DNA of 64,000 nucleotides from Deltaproteobacteria bacterium (GCA_029262515.1 JAJCZH010000038.1:1-64000); one strand, 5' to 3'; shown: positions 18,063 through 27,278, counted from the stretch's first letter. The notes: generated by a model not told the origin, from the letters alone. Numbers and translations: made by a program.

Positions 18063-18629
18063 CTACTCTTCAGCTTCCTTACTGACCTTGCTCCGTGCGC
18101 CGTTCTTCTCTTCTGCTTTCGGACCGGCTCCCGGCATCTTCACCGTAACCTCAAGGCCTGAGATGGCCTGTAAGTACGCAATTACCGCAGCCAGCTCCAC
18201 TTCATTCAAAGAGATGCTTCCGGAGCTTACATCAGGCATCGGGCTTACAATCTTCTTACCGAGAAGCGTACCGTAACCTTCAACCACATAGACAGACGGT
18301 TCGACCATCGATTCCCTTAAGTAACCGACAGCATCCGTCGCAGTGCCGGTATATTGAGACGCGCCGTATCTGGACGCAGAAATTGCTGCTATTAAACTCA
18401 GTTCCGGGGCACGGTCTCCTGCGGAGTCGTGACACTGGGCGCAGCCCCCCCTGCCGTAGTAGACCTCTTCGCCATAGGCAACGGGCCCGACCTCTTCGAT
18501 AGGCAAGACCACCCTCTGCCGCTTACTTGACTTATGAGTATTGATATCAGGCACGTAATAGACGGAAAAGAGCGTATAAGAGAGTATCAAGAGTACGCCG
18601 AAACCGATTATCTTAATGAAATTATTCAT
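18063..18629 (-). CDS. Membrane-anchored mono-haem cytochrome c
   Basis: Taken from the ATG at 18629 (GGAGCAGG about 8 bases upstream) the protein is 188 residues: one N-terminal helix (IIGFGVLLILSYTLFSVYYV), then a periplasmic cytochrome c domain with CAQCH at residues 63-67 and a Met candidate in SPMPDVSSG, followed by LNEVELAAVIAYLQAI. It resembles the FixO/CcoO type of anchored mono-haem cytochrome in topology, though not in detail. A longer frame into the end of the preceding gene lacks a good start. The tail is charged (KAEEKNGARSKVSKEAEE). Confidence 0.86.
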   Translation of the reverse strand: MNNFIKIIGFGVLLILSYTLFSVYYVPDINTHKSSKRQRVVLPIEEVGPVAYGEEVYYGRGGCAQCHDSAGDRAPELSLIAAISASRYGASQYTGTATDAVGYLRESMVEPSVYVVEGYGTLLGKKIVSPMPDVSSGSISLNEVELAAVIAYLQAISGLEVTVKMPGAGPKAEEKNGARSKVSKEAEE

Positions 18630-18654
18630 AACAACCTGCTCCGAACAGATAGCC

Positions 18655-20598
18655 TCATACTTTGTTCTCTTCTCCTTTGCCAAGCGAAGAGAGCCAGAAG
18701 ATGAAAATAATCAAAGCCATAAAGACAATAGTGCCGAAGGAGACCACACGGGCGGCATATGCTATTGACGGGGTGTACGCCTCAGGGGAGTTGTCCTTCA
18801 TAATAGAGTAGACGTGCCAGTTCTGCCTGATCGCCGAGCGCACAAAACCCATAAGACCCATAAGCCACGTAAAAGAGACCGCTATGAGCACAAGGGCGTA
18901 CTGGCTTCTGTCCGGCATCCGCCCCCACGTAAAACCACCGGCCCGTTCAGCGCGCCTGAAGATCAGCCACTCTATACAGAGCGAAAGAAGGATAACCGTC
19001 AGCGTAGTCATTACCTGCGGAATAGAGGAGACAACCTTATATACATTGTCGGTATAGTAACCGTAGTAGACGCCAAGAAAGATTATATTGAGTATCGCTG
19101 CACCGAAGAGTCCAACCTCTACGGCAGTTGCGGTCGAGGCCCACGGCACAGTAGAGGCCTTACCAGAGCGTCTGTACAAGAGGAAGCTGATGTAGGTGAA
19201 GATAACCATGATGTTTACCGCCGTGTTCTTGGCTGGCATTAAACCCAGGGCCTTCAGCCACGGGTGGTACTGCCCTCCGAGCGCACTCGTCTCGGAAGCG
19301 GTAAGCACTATATTGTGCGGGGTGAACCAGACGAGAAAAGAGAGGACCAGAACGATTGCTATGTATTTAATGTAACCGGTGTATCTGTTGCCACCTTCGG
19401 CCCTGCCCATGCCGCACCAGAGATAGTAATTGGCCGCAAGAAAAAGCGCCCCGATCAAGACCGCCTGAATGATGAAGAGCCATCCAAAGACCCCGCCCAT
19501 AAGCGTTATACCCATCTGCTGGCTGTATGAATATATCTCTGCCGTAAGCCAGTACCCTGCAAAAGGAATAGGCAGAAGCGCGCCGATTGCGATGAGGCTC
19601 GCGGTATAACCCATCCAGTCATAATGGGCCCTCGATGCCTGACTCTTCGAACTCAGGTACTGATACGCCGCATACGCCCCGACAATCGAACCGCCGTAGG
19701 CTATGTTCGCAACAAACCTGTGCAGGTTCATCGGGCTCCATAGATGGTTATTTATTGCAGCGAAGACCCCGCCCTGAAAGGCACCCATTTTATCCACGCC
19801 CGCAGGCGACATCATAAAGGTAACCCACGCGTTTGCGATAAACATCAACGCCGTGCCGGACATGTTAAGAAGAAGACCGACGAAGAGGTGGAGCCTCTTC
19901 AGGCCGCCGCCGTCATTCATAATACCCCAGCCGTAGTAGTAGATATAAAGGGTTATGCTCTCAATGAAGAACAGTAGACCGTAACCGAGCATCGTGGAGC
20001 CGAAGACGGACGAGAGGTAACCCATAAGAGCAGGGTAGAAGACTACGAGCGATAGCAGCAGAAGACCGCCGGTGATTGCTGTTATGGAGTAGGCGGTTAT
20101 GGAGACACGGATAAATTCATATGCGGTTCTGTCATAGCGGCTGTCACCCGTAACCATACCGATGACCTCAAGTATCAGCACGAAGATAGGAACCGCCAGC
20201 ACAAACGCCGCAAACCAGAGGTGCATCTGCGCGGCCAGCCATACGGTCACCCTTGGGCTCACTCCCTCAACGACAGGGTAATCCTTGGCCTCTAAAGCAG
20301 GTGCCGGAGGCCCCTTCTTCAGCCTCTTCGATTTTCCGGCTTTGTAAGACTTGATGAGTTCGGAGGCCTTATCTTTTACTTCTACACCTTCAACAGCTTT
20401 GACTGCACCGGATTCAACCGTACTGGAAACCTGTGCCACCTGCGTTTCCGCAGAAAATGCGTGAGCGGGAATAACCTGTAAAAACAGAATAGACAGAAGC
20501 AGAAGCAGCGGCACCGCTACCCCGGGGCAGAAAAAAATGCCTAGGCCCGCCCTGCTCCTGGAGTTGATATGGTGAGATAAGTCCAAACGGTTACCCAT
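18655..20598 (-). CDS. Cytochrome bd-like oxidase subunit I (CydA-like), unusual
   Basis: The start at 20598 is favoured because its ATGGGTAA overlaps the stop of the upstream 37-residue gene, which suggests translational coupling. The protein is 647 residues. It begins with a signal peptide-like segment ending about residue 47 (IPAHAFSAE), then a basic linker, then a CydA fold with about nine to ten helices. Haem-ligand candidates are His in AAQMHLWFA and His in MNLHRFVAN. The quinol-binding GRQPW motif of true CydA is absent; the equivalent place reads LTAEIYSYSQQMG. No CydB gene is adjacent. Context with three cytochromes c suggests it exchanges electrons with c-type haem rather than quinol. 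Similar bd-like proteins are known from Nitrospira and relatives. Confidence 0.85.
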   Translation of the reverse strand: MGNRLDLSHHINSRSRAGLGIFFCPGVAVPLLLLLSILFLQVIPAHAFSAETQVAQVSSTVESGAVKAVEGVEVKDKASELIKSYKAGKSKRLKKGPPAPALEAKDYPVVEGVSPRVTVWLAAQMHLWFAAFVLAVPIFVLILEVIGMVTGDSRYDRTAYEFIRVSITAYSITAITGGLLLLSLVVFYPALMGYLSSVFGSTMLGYGLLFFIESITLYIYYYGWGIMNDGGGLKRLHLFVGLLLNMSGTALMFIANAWVTFMMSPAGVDKMGAFQGGVFAAINNHLWSPMNLHRFVANIAYGGSIVGAYAAYQYLSSKSQASRAHYDWMGYTASLIAIGALLPIPFAGYWLTAEIYSYSQQMGITLMGGVFGWLFIIQAVLIGALFLAANYYLWCGMGRAEGGNRYTGYIKYIAIVLVLSFLVWFTPHNIVLTASETSALGGQYHPWLKALGLMPAKNTAVNIMVIFTYISFLLYRRSGKASTVPWASTATAVEVGLFGAAILNIIFLGVYYGYYTDNVYKVVSSIPQVMTTLTVILLSLCIEWLIFRRAERAGGFTWGRMPDRSQYALVLIAVSFTWLMGLMGFVRSAIRQNWHVYSIMKDNSPEAYTPSIAYAARVVSFGTIVFMALIIFIFWLSSLGKGEENKV

Positions 20599-20704
20599 GA
20601 TATAAGAAACTGAGACCCCGAGCGCTGAACAGAAGCAGATCCATCGCCAGAAAGAGAAATGCAAAAGAGATAAAACCTACAACAAACGCAACAAGATCCT
20701 TCAT
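20591..20704 (-). CDS. 37-residue single-helix membrane peptide upstream of CydA-like gene
   Basis: The frame encodes MKDLVAFVVGFISFAFLFLA followed by MDLLLFSARGLSFLYHG. GGAG lies 8 bases before the ATG. Its stop codon overlaps the start of the CydA-like gene (ATGGGTAA). The single hydrophobic helix and position recall the accessory peptides CydX and CydH of bd oxidases, although I see no clear sequence match. It would be the first gene of the operon. Confidence 0.6.
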   Translation of the reverse strand: MKDLVAFVVGFISFAFLFLAMDLLLFSARGLSFLYHG

Positions 20705-20837
20705 AAAATAGACTCCAGCGTTAAGCGTACTTGATTTACCCAGACCTTCTTACCGGTCAACAAGACCCGACCTGAGTACCTTCTCTTCCAAACAGAGCCT
20801 GTTGACAATCGACTGTGTATGGATTACTCTTTTACAC

Positions 20838-20951
20838 ATGCCAAAACAGTTACTCTCAAAGCGCACTCCTGTCGACATCCTAATACTTTTGGGGGCTTTT
20901 GTAAATCTGCTTGTTATTGGGCTTCTGGTCCTTGCATATGTTATAATTTAG
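20838..20951 (+). CDS. 37-residue hydrophobic peptide upstream of the hyp operon
   Basis: The frame starts MPKQLLSKRTPVDILILLGA and continues as one membrane helix to AYVII. It ends 13 bases before the hydrogenase endopeptidase start, so it could lead that operon. A TTGACA (about 20801-20806) lies upstream without a convincing -10. No strong ribosome-binding site is seen, which lowers confidence. It does not resemble the other 37-residue peptide beyond being hydrophobic. Confidence 0.42.
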   Translation: MPKQLLSKRTPVDILILLGAFVNLLVIGLLVLAYVII

Positions 20952-20964
20952 TACGGAAGTGGGA

Positions 20965-21468
20965 ATGACAGCGCAAAAACAGGTGCTTGTACTCGGCATA
21001 GGTAATACCTTGATGGGAGACGACGGCCTCGGTGTGCGTATTATCGAAGCCTTTGAGCGGACGTACGAAGTTCCCTCTTGTGTGGAAGTGATCGACGGTG
21101 GCACCGGCGGACTCAAACTCCTGGAGCTTTTTCAAGATTTCGAGTCCGTTATAGTAATAGATGCAGTCGTATCGGACTCTCCAGCCGGTACGGTTCACGT
21201 GTACCGAGATGAAGAGTTAAGAGGCGCGAAACAGCCCGTAAGGGTCTCGGCGCACCAGATAGGGCTCTTTGAACTCTTGGAGACAGCCCGGCTAACCGGA
21301 CATGAACCATCCGTTAGCCTTATAGGCGTGGTGCCGGAACGAATCGCTCCCGGAGAGAATCTAAGCAAAAGAATAGAAAAGAGGACTACGTTGGTGGCGG
21401 AAAAGATCGTACAGGAACTGAAAAGACTCGACATAGAGTGTGAGACAAGGCCACTACCACATGCATGA
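20965..21468 (+). CDS. Hydrogenase maturation endopeptidase (HycI/HyaD family)
   Basis: The 167-residue protein from the ATG at 20965 (GGAAG 5 bases upstream; an in-frame GTG lies two codons earlier) has the family N-terminus VLVLGIGNTLMGDDGLGVR, the metal-site Asp in VIDAVVSD and His in VSAHQIGL. The protease removes the C-terminal tail of the hydrogenase large subunit after nickel has been inserted. It overlaps hypA (ATGCATGA). It indicates that a NiFe hydrogenase exists in the genome, although no large or small subunit gene is in this window. Confidence 0.92.
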   Translation: MTAQKQVLVLGIGNTLMGDDGLGVRIIEAFERTYEVPSCVEVIDGGTGGLKLLELFQDFESVIVIDAVVSDSPAGTVHVYRDEELRGAKQPVRVSAHQIGLFELLETARLTGHEPSVSLIGVVPERIAPGENLSKRIEKRTTLVAEKIVQELKRLDIECETRPLPHA

Positions 21469-21802
21469 GATTTCATTAATTAAGAGCATACTCAAGACTA
21501 TAGAGCACGAGATGGAGAAGTGCGGCGCTAAAAAGCTCAATAGCCTGACGCTCAGAATCGGTACGCTTACCGCCGTGGAGCCGGAAGCGATGCAGTTCGC
21601 CTTCAACTCTTCAATTGAAAAAACGGCCATGGAAGGCGCCACCCTATGTATAATAGAGACTAAACTCTCCGGGCGGTGCAGAGAGTGCGGCACGGAATTC
21701 GCACTTTCAGAGTTCGACTCACCCTGCCCTATCTGCGCAGGACTCGACATAAAAAGACTTACAGGAACAGAGCTTGACATAATCTCCATGGACGTAGATT
21801 AG
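21461..21802 (+). CDS. hypA: Hydrogenase nickel incorporation protein HypA
   Basis: The true start is the ATG at 21461, giving MHEISLI with the nickel-binding His2; it overlaps the previous stop. The protein is 113 residues with the zinc site CRECG and CPICAG. HypA delivers nickel to the hydrogenase precursor together with HypB. It is followed after 33 bases by hypB. Confidence 0.95.
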   Translation: MHEISLIKSILKTIEHEMEKCGAKKLNSLTLRIGTLTAVEPEAMQFAFNSSIEKTAMEGATLCIIETKLSGRCRECGTEFALSEFDSPCPICAGLDIKRLTGTELDIISMDVD

Positions 21803-21835
21803 TTCTACGGTTTACAGCGAACAGGGAAGAGACCG

Positions 21836-22534
21836 ATGCACGAGATACACCTAGAAGAGAAGATACTTAAGAAGAACGACGAAATCGCCGCCGGTACACG
21901 GGTGGCATTTAAAAAAATGGGTATCTTCTCCATTAACATGGTCAGCTCCCCCGGGGCCGGCAAGACCTCAATAATCGAAGAGACGGTAAAGCGGCTCGGA
22001 GCAGAAGCCGAAGGCATAGCCGTAATAGAAGGTGATCAGGAGACCGATCTCGACAAGCAAAGAATCGAAAAATGCAACATACCGGCACACCAGATTACCA
22101 CCGGCAGGGCATGCCACCTCGACGCGGAGATGATCTGCTCGGCCCTTGAATGGGTGATGGAGCGGAAAGGGCTGAGGCTGCTCATAATAGAGAACGTAGG
22201 CAATATGGTCTGCCCGGCCGAATACGACCTCGGCGAAGAGATGATGGTAGCTGTGTTGAGCGTTGCCGAAGGCGACGACAAACCGCTCAAGTATCCGGCG
22301 CTCTTCAATGCGGCAGACGTACTGATAATAAACAAGACCGACCTTACCCCTCAGACCGACTTCGACTTAGAGCGTGCAAAAAAAAATGCCCTGAAGATCA
22401 ACCCCGGCCTGAAAATATTCACTACTTCATGCAGAACCGGTGAGGGAATCGATGAATGGTGCGCTTTTCTTGCAGGCCTCACTATCAAGGGACCCGCGAT
22501 CAAAGGTAAGCGCGAACACCGCTCCAGCCGTTAA
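21836..22534 (+). CDS. hypB: Hydrogenase maturation GTPase HypB
   Basis: The 232-residue SIMIBI-class GTPase has the P-loop SSPGAGKTS, the switch GDQETD, ENVGNMVCPAEYDLGE with its metal-binding Cys, and the NKTD base-recognition motif. The N-terminus is short and has neither a His-rich stretch nor a CxxCGC nickel site, so nickel storage is unlikely and the protein probably only drives GTP-dependent nickel transfer with HypA. It lies 15 bases before hypF. Confidence 0.95.
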   Translation: MHEIHLEEKILKKNDEIAAGTRVAFKKMGIFSINMVSSPGAGKTSIIEETVKRLGAEAEGIAVIEGDQETDLDKQRIEKCNIPAHQITTGRACHLDAEMICSALEWVMERKGLRLLIIENVGNMVCPAEYDLGEEMMVAVLSVAEGDDKPLKYPALFNAADVLIINKTDLTPQTDFDLERAKKNALKINPGLKIFTTSCRTGEGIDEWCAFLAGLTIKGPAIKGKREHRSSR

Positions 22535-22549
22535 GACGGAACAGAGCAT

Positions 22550-24907
22550 ATGCGCAGACGTATCGAAATAACCGGTGTGGTGCAGGGCGTCGGATTCCGT
22601 CCCTTTGTCTACAACCTCGCCCGCAATCTAGGCCTATCCGGTTGGTGCAGGAACAACAATGCAGGACTTTCAATCGAGGTAGAGGGAAATGAATTAGATT
22701 CGTTCATAGAGAAACTCCGGCTCTCACCTCCGCCGCTTGCCAGGATCGACAACCTTCGGGTAGAGAAGATACCGCCGCTTACAACAACTCCCGGCAAGTT
22801 CGTTATAGAGCCGAGCGCCGTAACATTAACAACTTCTGCCGCCTCTATCTCACCGGATATATCCACATGCCCCGACTGCATAGAAGAACTCTTTAACAGT
22901 AAAGACCGGCGTTACCTCTATCCTTTTATAAACTGCACCAATTGCGGCCCACGGTACTCCATTACCATGGGAGTTCCATACGACAGAACTCGCACCACAA
23001 TGGCGGACTTCAAAATGTGCGAAGAGTGCAGGGCCGAGTACGAAGACCCGGGCAACCGACGCTTTCATGCCCAGCCGAACTGCTGCGCCGAGTGCGGACC
23101 AAAAGTATGGGTAGAGGGTAACGGTACCAGAGGATATGAAGGGATTTGCAACTATGCGGCAATAGAGTTCGCACAGAAGGCAATAACCGACGGCGCCATA
23201 GTCGCCACAAAAGGGCTCGGCGGGTTTCATATAGCCTGCAATGCTACCGACGAAGACGCACTTGGACGTCTCCGTTCCTTCAAACGGGCTTCCCTTCTAA
23301 ACGGAAGTGCCCCTGGCAACAAACCCTTCGCTCTTATGGTCTCAACGCCTGACAGAGCAAGAGAGTTTGCAATAGCCGGTAAAGAGGAGCAGAGACTACT
23401 ATCAAGCGCAACAAGCCCCATACTGTTACTCGACAAGAGAGCTGGAGAAGCGCTGCCAAAGCCTGTCGCCCCGGGATGCGGTACATACGGGGTCATGCTG
23501 CCGTACACGCCGCTCCATCACCTGCTCTTTCACGGTGCGGGCAGTACGTTCAAGGCGCTTGTAATGACTAGCGGTAACTTGAGCGACGAACCGATTGAAA
23601 CCAATAACGAAGAAGCGGTAGAACGGCTCTCCGGCATCGCAGACCTCTTCTTGCTGCACGACCGCGCCATCCACTTGCGGATTGACGACTCCATAGCCAA
23701 GGTGGAGAATCATCGAATGAAGATCCTGCGCCGCGCTCGCGGCATAGCGCCGTTGGCAATTGGACTTATGGGTAAGGTGCCTAACGTGATCGCCTTCGGA
23801 GCGGAGCAGAAAAACACCTTCTGTATCGGCACAGAGTCGGTAGCAATATTGAGTCCGCACATCGGGGACCTCGACACAGTACGCGCCATTGAGTTCGAAA
23901 AAAAAAGCGTCGTGAGCCTGCTCAATACGAACAACGTAAACCCTCAAATAGTCGCACACGACCTCCACCCCGACTACCAGAGCACGCACCTTGCCAAAGA
24001 GTATGCCGGGGCCAACTCCATACCTAAAGAGTTGGTCTTCGCCGTACAGCACCACCACGCACATATCGTATCATGCAAAACAGAGCACGCACTCGAAGGC
24101 CAGGTAATCGGAGTTGCATTCGACGGCACCGGTGCCGGAGAGGACGGAAACATATGGGGTGGCGAGTTTCTTATTTCGGACAACAACACATACAGAAGAG
24201 CTGCCCACTTCAAATACGTGCCGATGGCCGGAGCCGAACGCGCGGTTCTGGAACCGTGGAGAATGGGACTCGGTTACATACTCGACGCTTATAACAAGAG
24301 CGCGGATGAAGTAGCCGACCGTATTCTGGGCAGAATAAGAAAGAGCCAACGAGCGACGATACTCAAGATGATCGAACAAAAAATCAACTCACCTCTCACA
24401 TCCAGCGTTGGCAGGCTCTTCGACGCTATCTCCTCTATCTTGAATATAAGGGACTACGTTACATACGAAGGCGAAGCGGCAGTAGAACTTGAGACGATAG
24501 CGGACTCTTTCTCAAGAACAAAGACTGATAAAGAAGAGACCGGATACTGTTATGCGATTACGGAACAGGCTCCATACGTCATTGACGTAGCCCCTACTGT
24601 TAAGGCTATAATAAAGGATATTGAATCAGGCGTGGCAAAAGGTAGAGTAGCGTTACGGTTTCACATAACGCTCGCTGAAATCATAACCGGCATCGCAGAA
24701 CGTCTGTCACAAGAGAACGGAATAAATGATATCGTACTCTCCGGCGGGGTCTTCCAGAACAGGCTTCTCTCTTTAATGGCGGAACAGAGGCTCACCTGCA
24801 AAGGGCTTACACCCTGGTTCAACGAAGCGGTGCCTACAAATGACGGCGGAATCTCACTCGGGCAGATGGTAGTAGCGACCGAGCGGTTCAAGAAAAGCAG
24901 GAGTTAA
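22550..24907 (+). CDS. hypF: Carbamoyltransferase HypF
   Basis: The 785-residue protein has the full HypF architecture: an acylphosphatase domain (1-90, VQGVGFRPFVYNLA), two zinc fingers with CPDC/CTNC and CEEC/CAEC, a YrdC-like domain (about 200-390, GLGGFHIACNA) and a Kae1/TobZ-like carbamoyltransferase domain (about 400-785, HHHAHI and AFDGTG). It converts carbamoyl phosphate to a carbamoyl group passed to HypE, the source of the cyanide ligands of the NiFe site. It is 2 bases from hypC and is full length. Confidence 0.96.
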   Translation: MRRRIEITGVVQGVGFRPFVYNLARNLGLSGWCRNNNAGLSIEVEGNELDSFIEKLRLSPPPLARIDNLRVEKIPPLTTTPGKFVIEPSAVTLTTSAASISPDISTCPDCIEELFNSKDRRYLYPFINCTNCGPRYSITMGVPYDRTRTTMADFKMCEECRAEYEDPGNRRFHAQPNCCAECGPKVWVEGNGTRGYEGICNYAAIEFAQKAITDGAIVATKGLGGFHIACNATDEDALGRLRSFKRASLLNGSAPGNKPFALMVSTPDRAREFAIAGKEEQRLLSSATSPILLLDKRAGEALPKPVAPGCGTYGVMLPYTPLHHLLFHGAGSTFKALVMTSGNLSDEPIETNNEEAVERLSGIADLFLLHDRAIHLRIDDSIAKVENHRMKILRRARGIAPLAIGLMGKVPNVIAFGAEQKNTFCIGTESVAILSPHIGDLDTVRAIEFEKKSVVSLLNTNNVNPQIVAHDLHPDYQSTHLAKEYAGANSIPKELVFAVQHHHAHIVSCKTEHALEGQVIGVAFDGTGAGEDGNIWGGEFLISDNNTYRRAAHFKYVPMAGAERAVLEPWRMGLGYILDAYNKSADEVADRILGRIRKSQRATILKMIEQKINSPLTSSVGRLFDAISSILNIRDYVTYEGEAAVELETIADSFSRTKTDKEETGYCYAITEQAPYVIDVAPTVKAIIKDIESGVAKGRVALRFHITLAEIITGIAERLSQENGINDIVLSGGVFQNRLLSLMAEQRLTCKGLTPWFNEAVPTNDGGISLGQMVVATERFKKSRS

Positions 24908-24909
24908 AG

Positions 24910-25116
24910 ATGTGCCTTGCAATACCTGGAAAGATACTCTCCATAGACGGGGATACGGCACGGATAGAGGTGCTCGGCAGCATCAAAAAAGCTAATCTTG
25001 CTCTGCTCGATAACCCATGCGAAGGCGAATACGTTTTAGTCCATGCCGGCTTTGTTATAGAGCGGGTCGATACCAAACGCGCAGAAGAGACCCTCTCCCT
25101 TATAGGGGAACTATGA
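24910..25116 (+). CDS. hypC: Hydrogenase assembly chaperone HypC
   Basis: The 68-residue protein starts MCLAIPGKI with the essential Cys2. HypC (also called HybG in one paralogue) brings the Fe(CN)2CO unit from HypD to the hydrogenase large subunit. Its stop overlaps the hypD start (ATGA). Confidence 0.95.
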   Translation: MCLAIPGKILSIDGDTARIEVLGSIKKANLALLDNPCEGEYVLVHAGFVIERVDTKRAEETLSLIGEL

Positions 25117-26228
25117 GCAAGAGCATGCACCAAAAAAAACCGAACTTCATAGACGAGTACCGGGAGCGAGAAGCGGCTACCCGGATACTCGAAAAGATTC
25201 ATGCGATCTCCACAAAAAAAATCACAATAATGGAGATCTGCGGCACGCACACCCACTCCGTCTCCAAGTACGGCATACGCAACAGCCTGCCGCCTAACAT
25301 TACCCTTATCTCAGGGCCCGGCTGCCCTGTCTGCGTAACGGCAAGCTCCGACATAAACCGCATCATCGACTTTGTAGAGACGCACCCGGACGTAACAGTA
25401 GCAACCTTCGGCGATATGATGCGGGTACCAGGCAGCTATTCGACATTGTCCGAGGCCAAGGCCAACGGCGCGGACATTCGTGTCGTCTACTCTCCGCTGA
25501 ACGCGATAGAATTCGCTGAAAAGGACCCTGACAAAGAGGTGCTTCTTTTTGCCGTCGGCTTCGAGACCACCTCTCCGACAGTAGCCGCTACCATAAAAAT
25601 AGCAAAAGAGAAGGGACTGAAAAACCTCTCGGTGCTCGCGCTCCATAAGTTAACGCCACCGGCGATGCGCGCACTTATGGACTCCGGCGGCATCCATATC
25701 GACGGCTTTATCTGTCCCGGCCACGTAACAGCTATAACAGGCTCCGAGGCCTACGCTTTTTTAGCCAGAGAGTATAAAGCACCGTGCGTGGTGGCGGGCT
25801 TTGAGCCGGTCGATCTGCTCTTAGGTGTATATATGCTCGTTAAACAGCTCGAGGAGGGTCGGGCAAATATAGAGATCGAGTACTCAAGGATCGTGCATCC
25901 AAACGGCAACAAAAAGGCGCAGCAGGTGCTCTTAGATGTCTTTACGCCAACCGATGCTCTCTGGCGCGGCATAGGAGAAATACCCGGTAGCGGCCTGAAG
26001 ATTAAAGAGGCTTACTCTGGCTTCGATGCCGAGCGCCGTTTCGAGATACCGTCAGGGCCGGAAATAGAACCGGACGGCTGTGACTGCGCAAGCGTGCTGA
26101 AGGGTCTGATAACGCCGCCGGAGTGCGCACTCTTTGGGACAGCCTGCACGCCGGAGAGACCGGTGGGTCCCTGCATGGTCTCATCCGAAGGCACATGCGC
26201 TGCCTACTACCGTTACAAGAGTCTTTAA
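25113..26228 (+). CDS. hypD: Hydrogenase Fe-cofactor assembly protein HypD
   Basis: The start at 25113 is fixed by the ATGA overlap with hypC; the frame is open further up but that part lies inside hypC. The 371-residue protein has MEICGTHTHS, the redox-active GPGCPVCVT, GFETTSPT and the C-terminal iron-sulfur cysteines (CDCASVLKG, PPECALFGTACTPERPVGPCM). HypD is the scaffold on which the Fe(CN)2CO group is built. It is followed by hypE after 30 bases. Confidence 0.96.
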   Translation: MSKSMHQKKPNFIDEYREREAATRILEKIHAISTKKITIMEICGTHTHSVSKYGIRNSLPPNITLISGPGCPVCVTASSDINRIIDFVETHPDVTVATFGDMMRVPGSYSTLSEAKANGADIRVVYSPLNAIEFAEKDPDKEVLLFAVGFETTSPTVAATIKIAKEKGLKNLSVLALHKLTPPAMRALMDSGGIHIDGFICPGHVTAITGSEAYAFLAREYKAPCVVAGFEPVDLLLGVYMLVKQLEEGRANIEIEYSRIVHPNGNKKAQQVLLDVFTPTDALWRGIGEIPGSGLKIKEAYSGFDAERRFEIPSGPEIEPDGCDCASVLKGLITPPECALFGTACTPERPVGPCMVSSEGTCAAYYRYKSL

Positions 26229-26258
26229 CCCAACACAAAAAAAGAAAGAGATACATAA

Positions 26259-27278
26259 ATGGACGCTAAAAAAATCGAGCTCTCGCACGGTAGCGGCGGC
26301 TTAAAGACAAGGCGACTTATAGAGGAGCTCTTTGCCCGTGAGTTCGACAACCCCCTGCTTGCCCCTCTAAACGATCAGGCCATATTCGGCCCGCTTTCGG
26401 GCAGGCTCGCCTTTACCACCGACTCGTATGTCGTCACACCGCTCTGTTTCCCCGGCGCGAATATAGGCAAACTCGCGGTCTGCGGAACCGTAAACGACCT
26501 GGCCGTCGGCGGGGCAAGACCGAAGTACCTTAGCGCCTCTTTCATAATCGAAGAGGGTATGGAGATAGGGGAACTTCGGGGTATCGTCCGCTCCATGGCT
26601 AAAACTGCGCAAGAGGCAGGCGTGGAAATAGTAACCGGAGATACCAAGGTGGTCGAGCGCGGCAAAGGCGACCGCCTATACATCAATACAGCAGGTATCG
26701 GGGTCATAGACGAAGGCCTAGAACTCGACCCGACAAGAATAAAACCGGGTGATGCAATAATACTCTCCGGTACAATCGGAGACCACGCCATCGCCGTCTT
26801 AACAGAACGAGAAGGCATTGAGCTTGAAACAGAGATCAAATCCGACTGTGCCGCACTCCATAAGATGATAGCAAAGATGCTGGAAGCAACAGGAAAAGGT
26901 AACGAAATAAAAGCGATGCGCGACGCAACGCGCGGAGGTGTGGCAACCGTGCTCACCGAATTTGCCGAGGCCTCTAAAACCTCTCTTCTGATTTTGGAAG
27001 AGGCCGTACCAATTAAAGAGTCCGTACGCGGAGCATGCGAGCTGCTCGGCTTCGACCCGCTCTACCTTGCAAACGAAGGCAAGATAGTGGCAATCGTAGG
27101 TAAAGAACGCGCGGAAGAAGTGCTGCAAATCATGAAGAACGACCAATACGGAAGAGACGCTGCCATAATCGGCAGTGTAGAGAGCGACCCGGTTGGAAAA
27201 ATAATACTGGAGACGACCATCGGCAACCGCCGTCCGCTTGAGATGCTCTCGGGCGAGCAGTTGCCGCGTATCTGTTAA
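26259..27278 (+). CDS. hypE: Carbamoyl-dehydratase HypE
   Basis: The 339-residue protein has AIR-synthase-type ATP-binding motifs (SHGSGGLKTRRLIEEL, DATRGGVATVLTE) and ends PRIC, with the C-terminal Cys that carries the thiocarboxamide later dehydrated to thiocyanate. It is the last recognised gene of the hyp operon. Confidence 0.96.
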   Translation: MDAKKIELSHGSGGLKTRRLIEELFAREFDNPLLAPLNDQAIFGPLSGRLAFTTDSYVVTPLCFPGANIGKLAVCGTVNDLAVGGARPKYLSASFIIEEGMEIGELRGIVRSMAKTAQEAGVEIVTGDTKVVERGKGDRLYINTAGIGVIDEGLELDPTRIKPGDAIILSGTIGDHAIAVLTEREGIELETEIKSDCAALHKMIAKMLEATGKGNEIKAMRDATRGGVATVLTEFAEASKTSLLILEEAVPIKESVRGACELLGFDPLYLANEGKIVAIVGKERAEEVLQIMKNDQYGRDAAIIGSVESDPVGKIILETTIGNRRPLEMLSGEQLPRIC

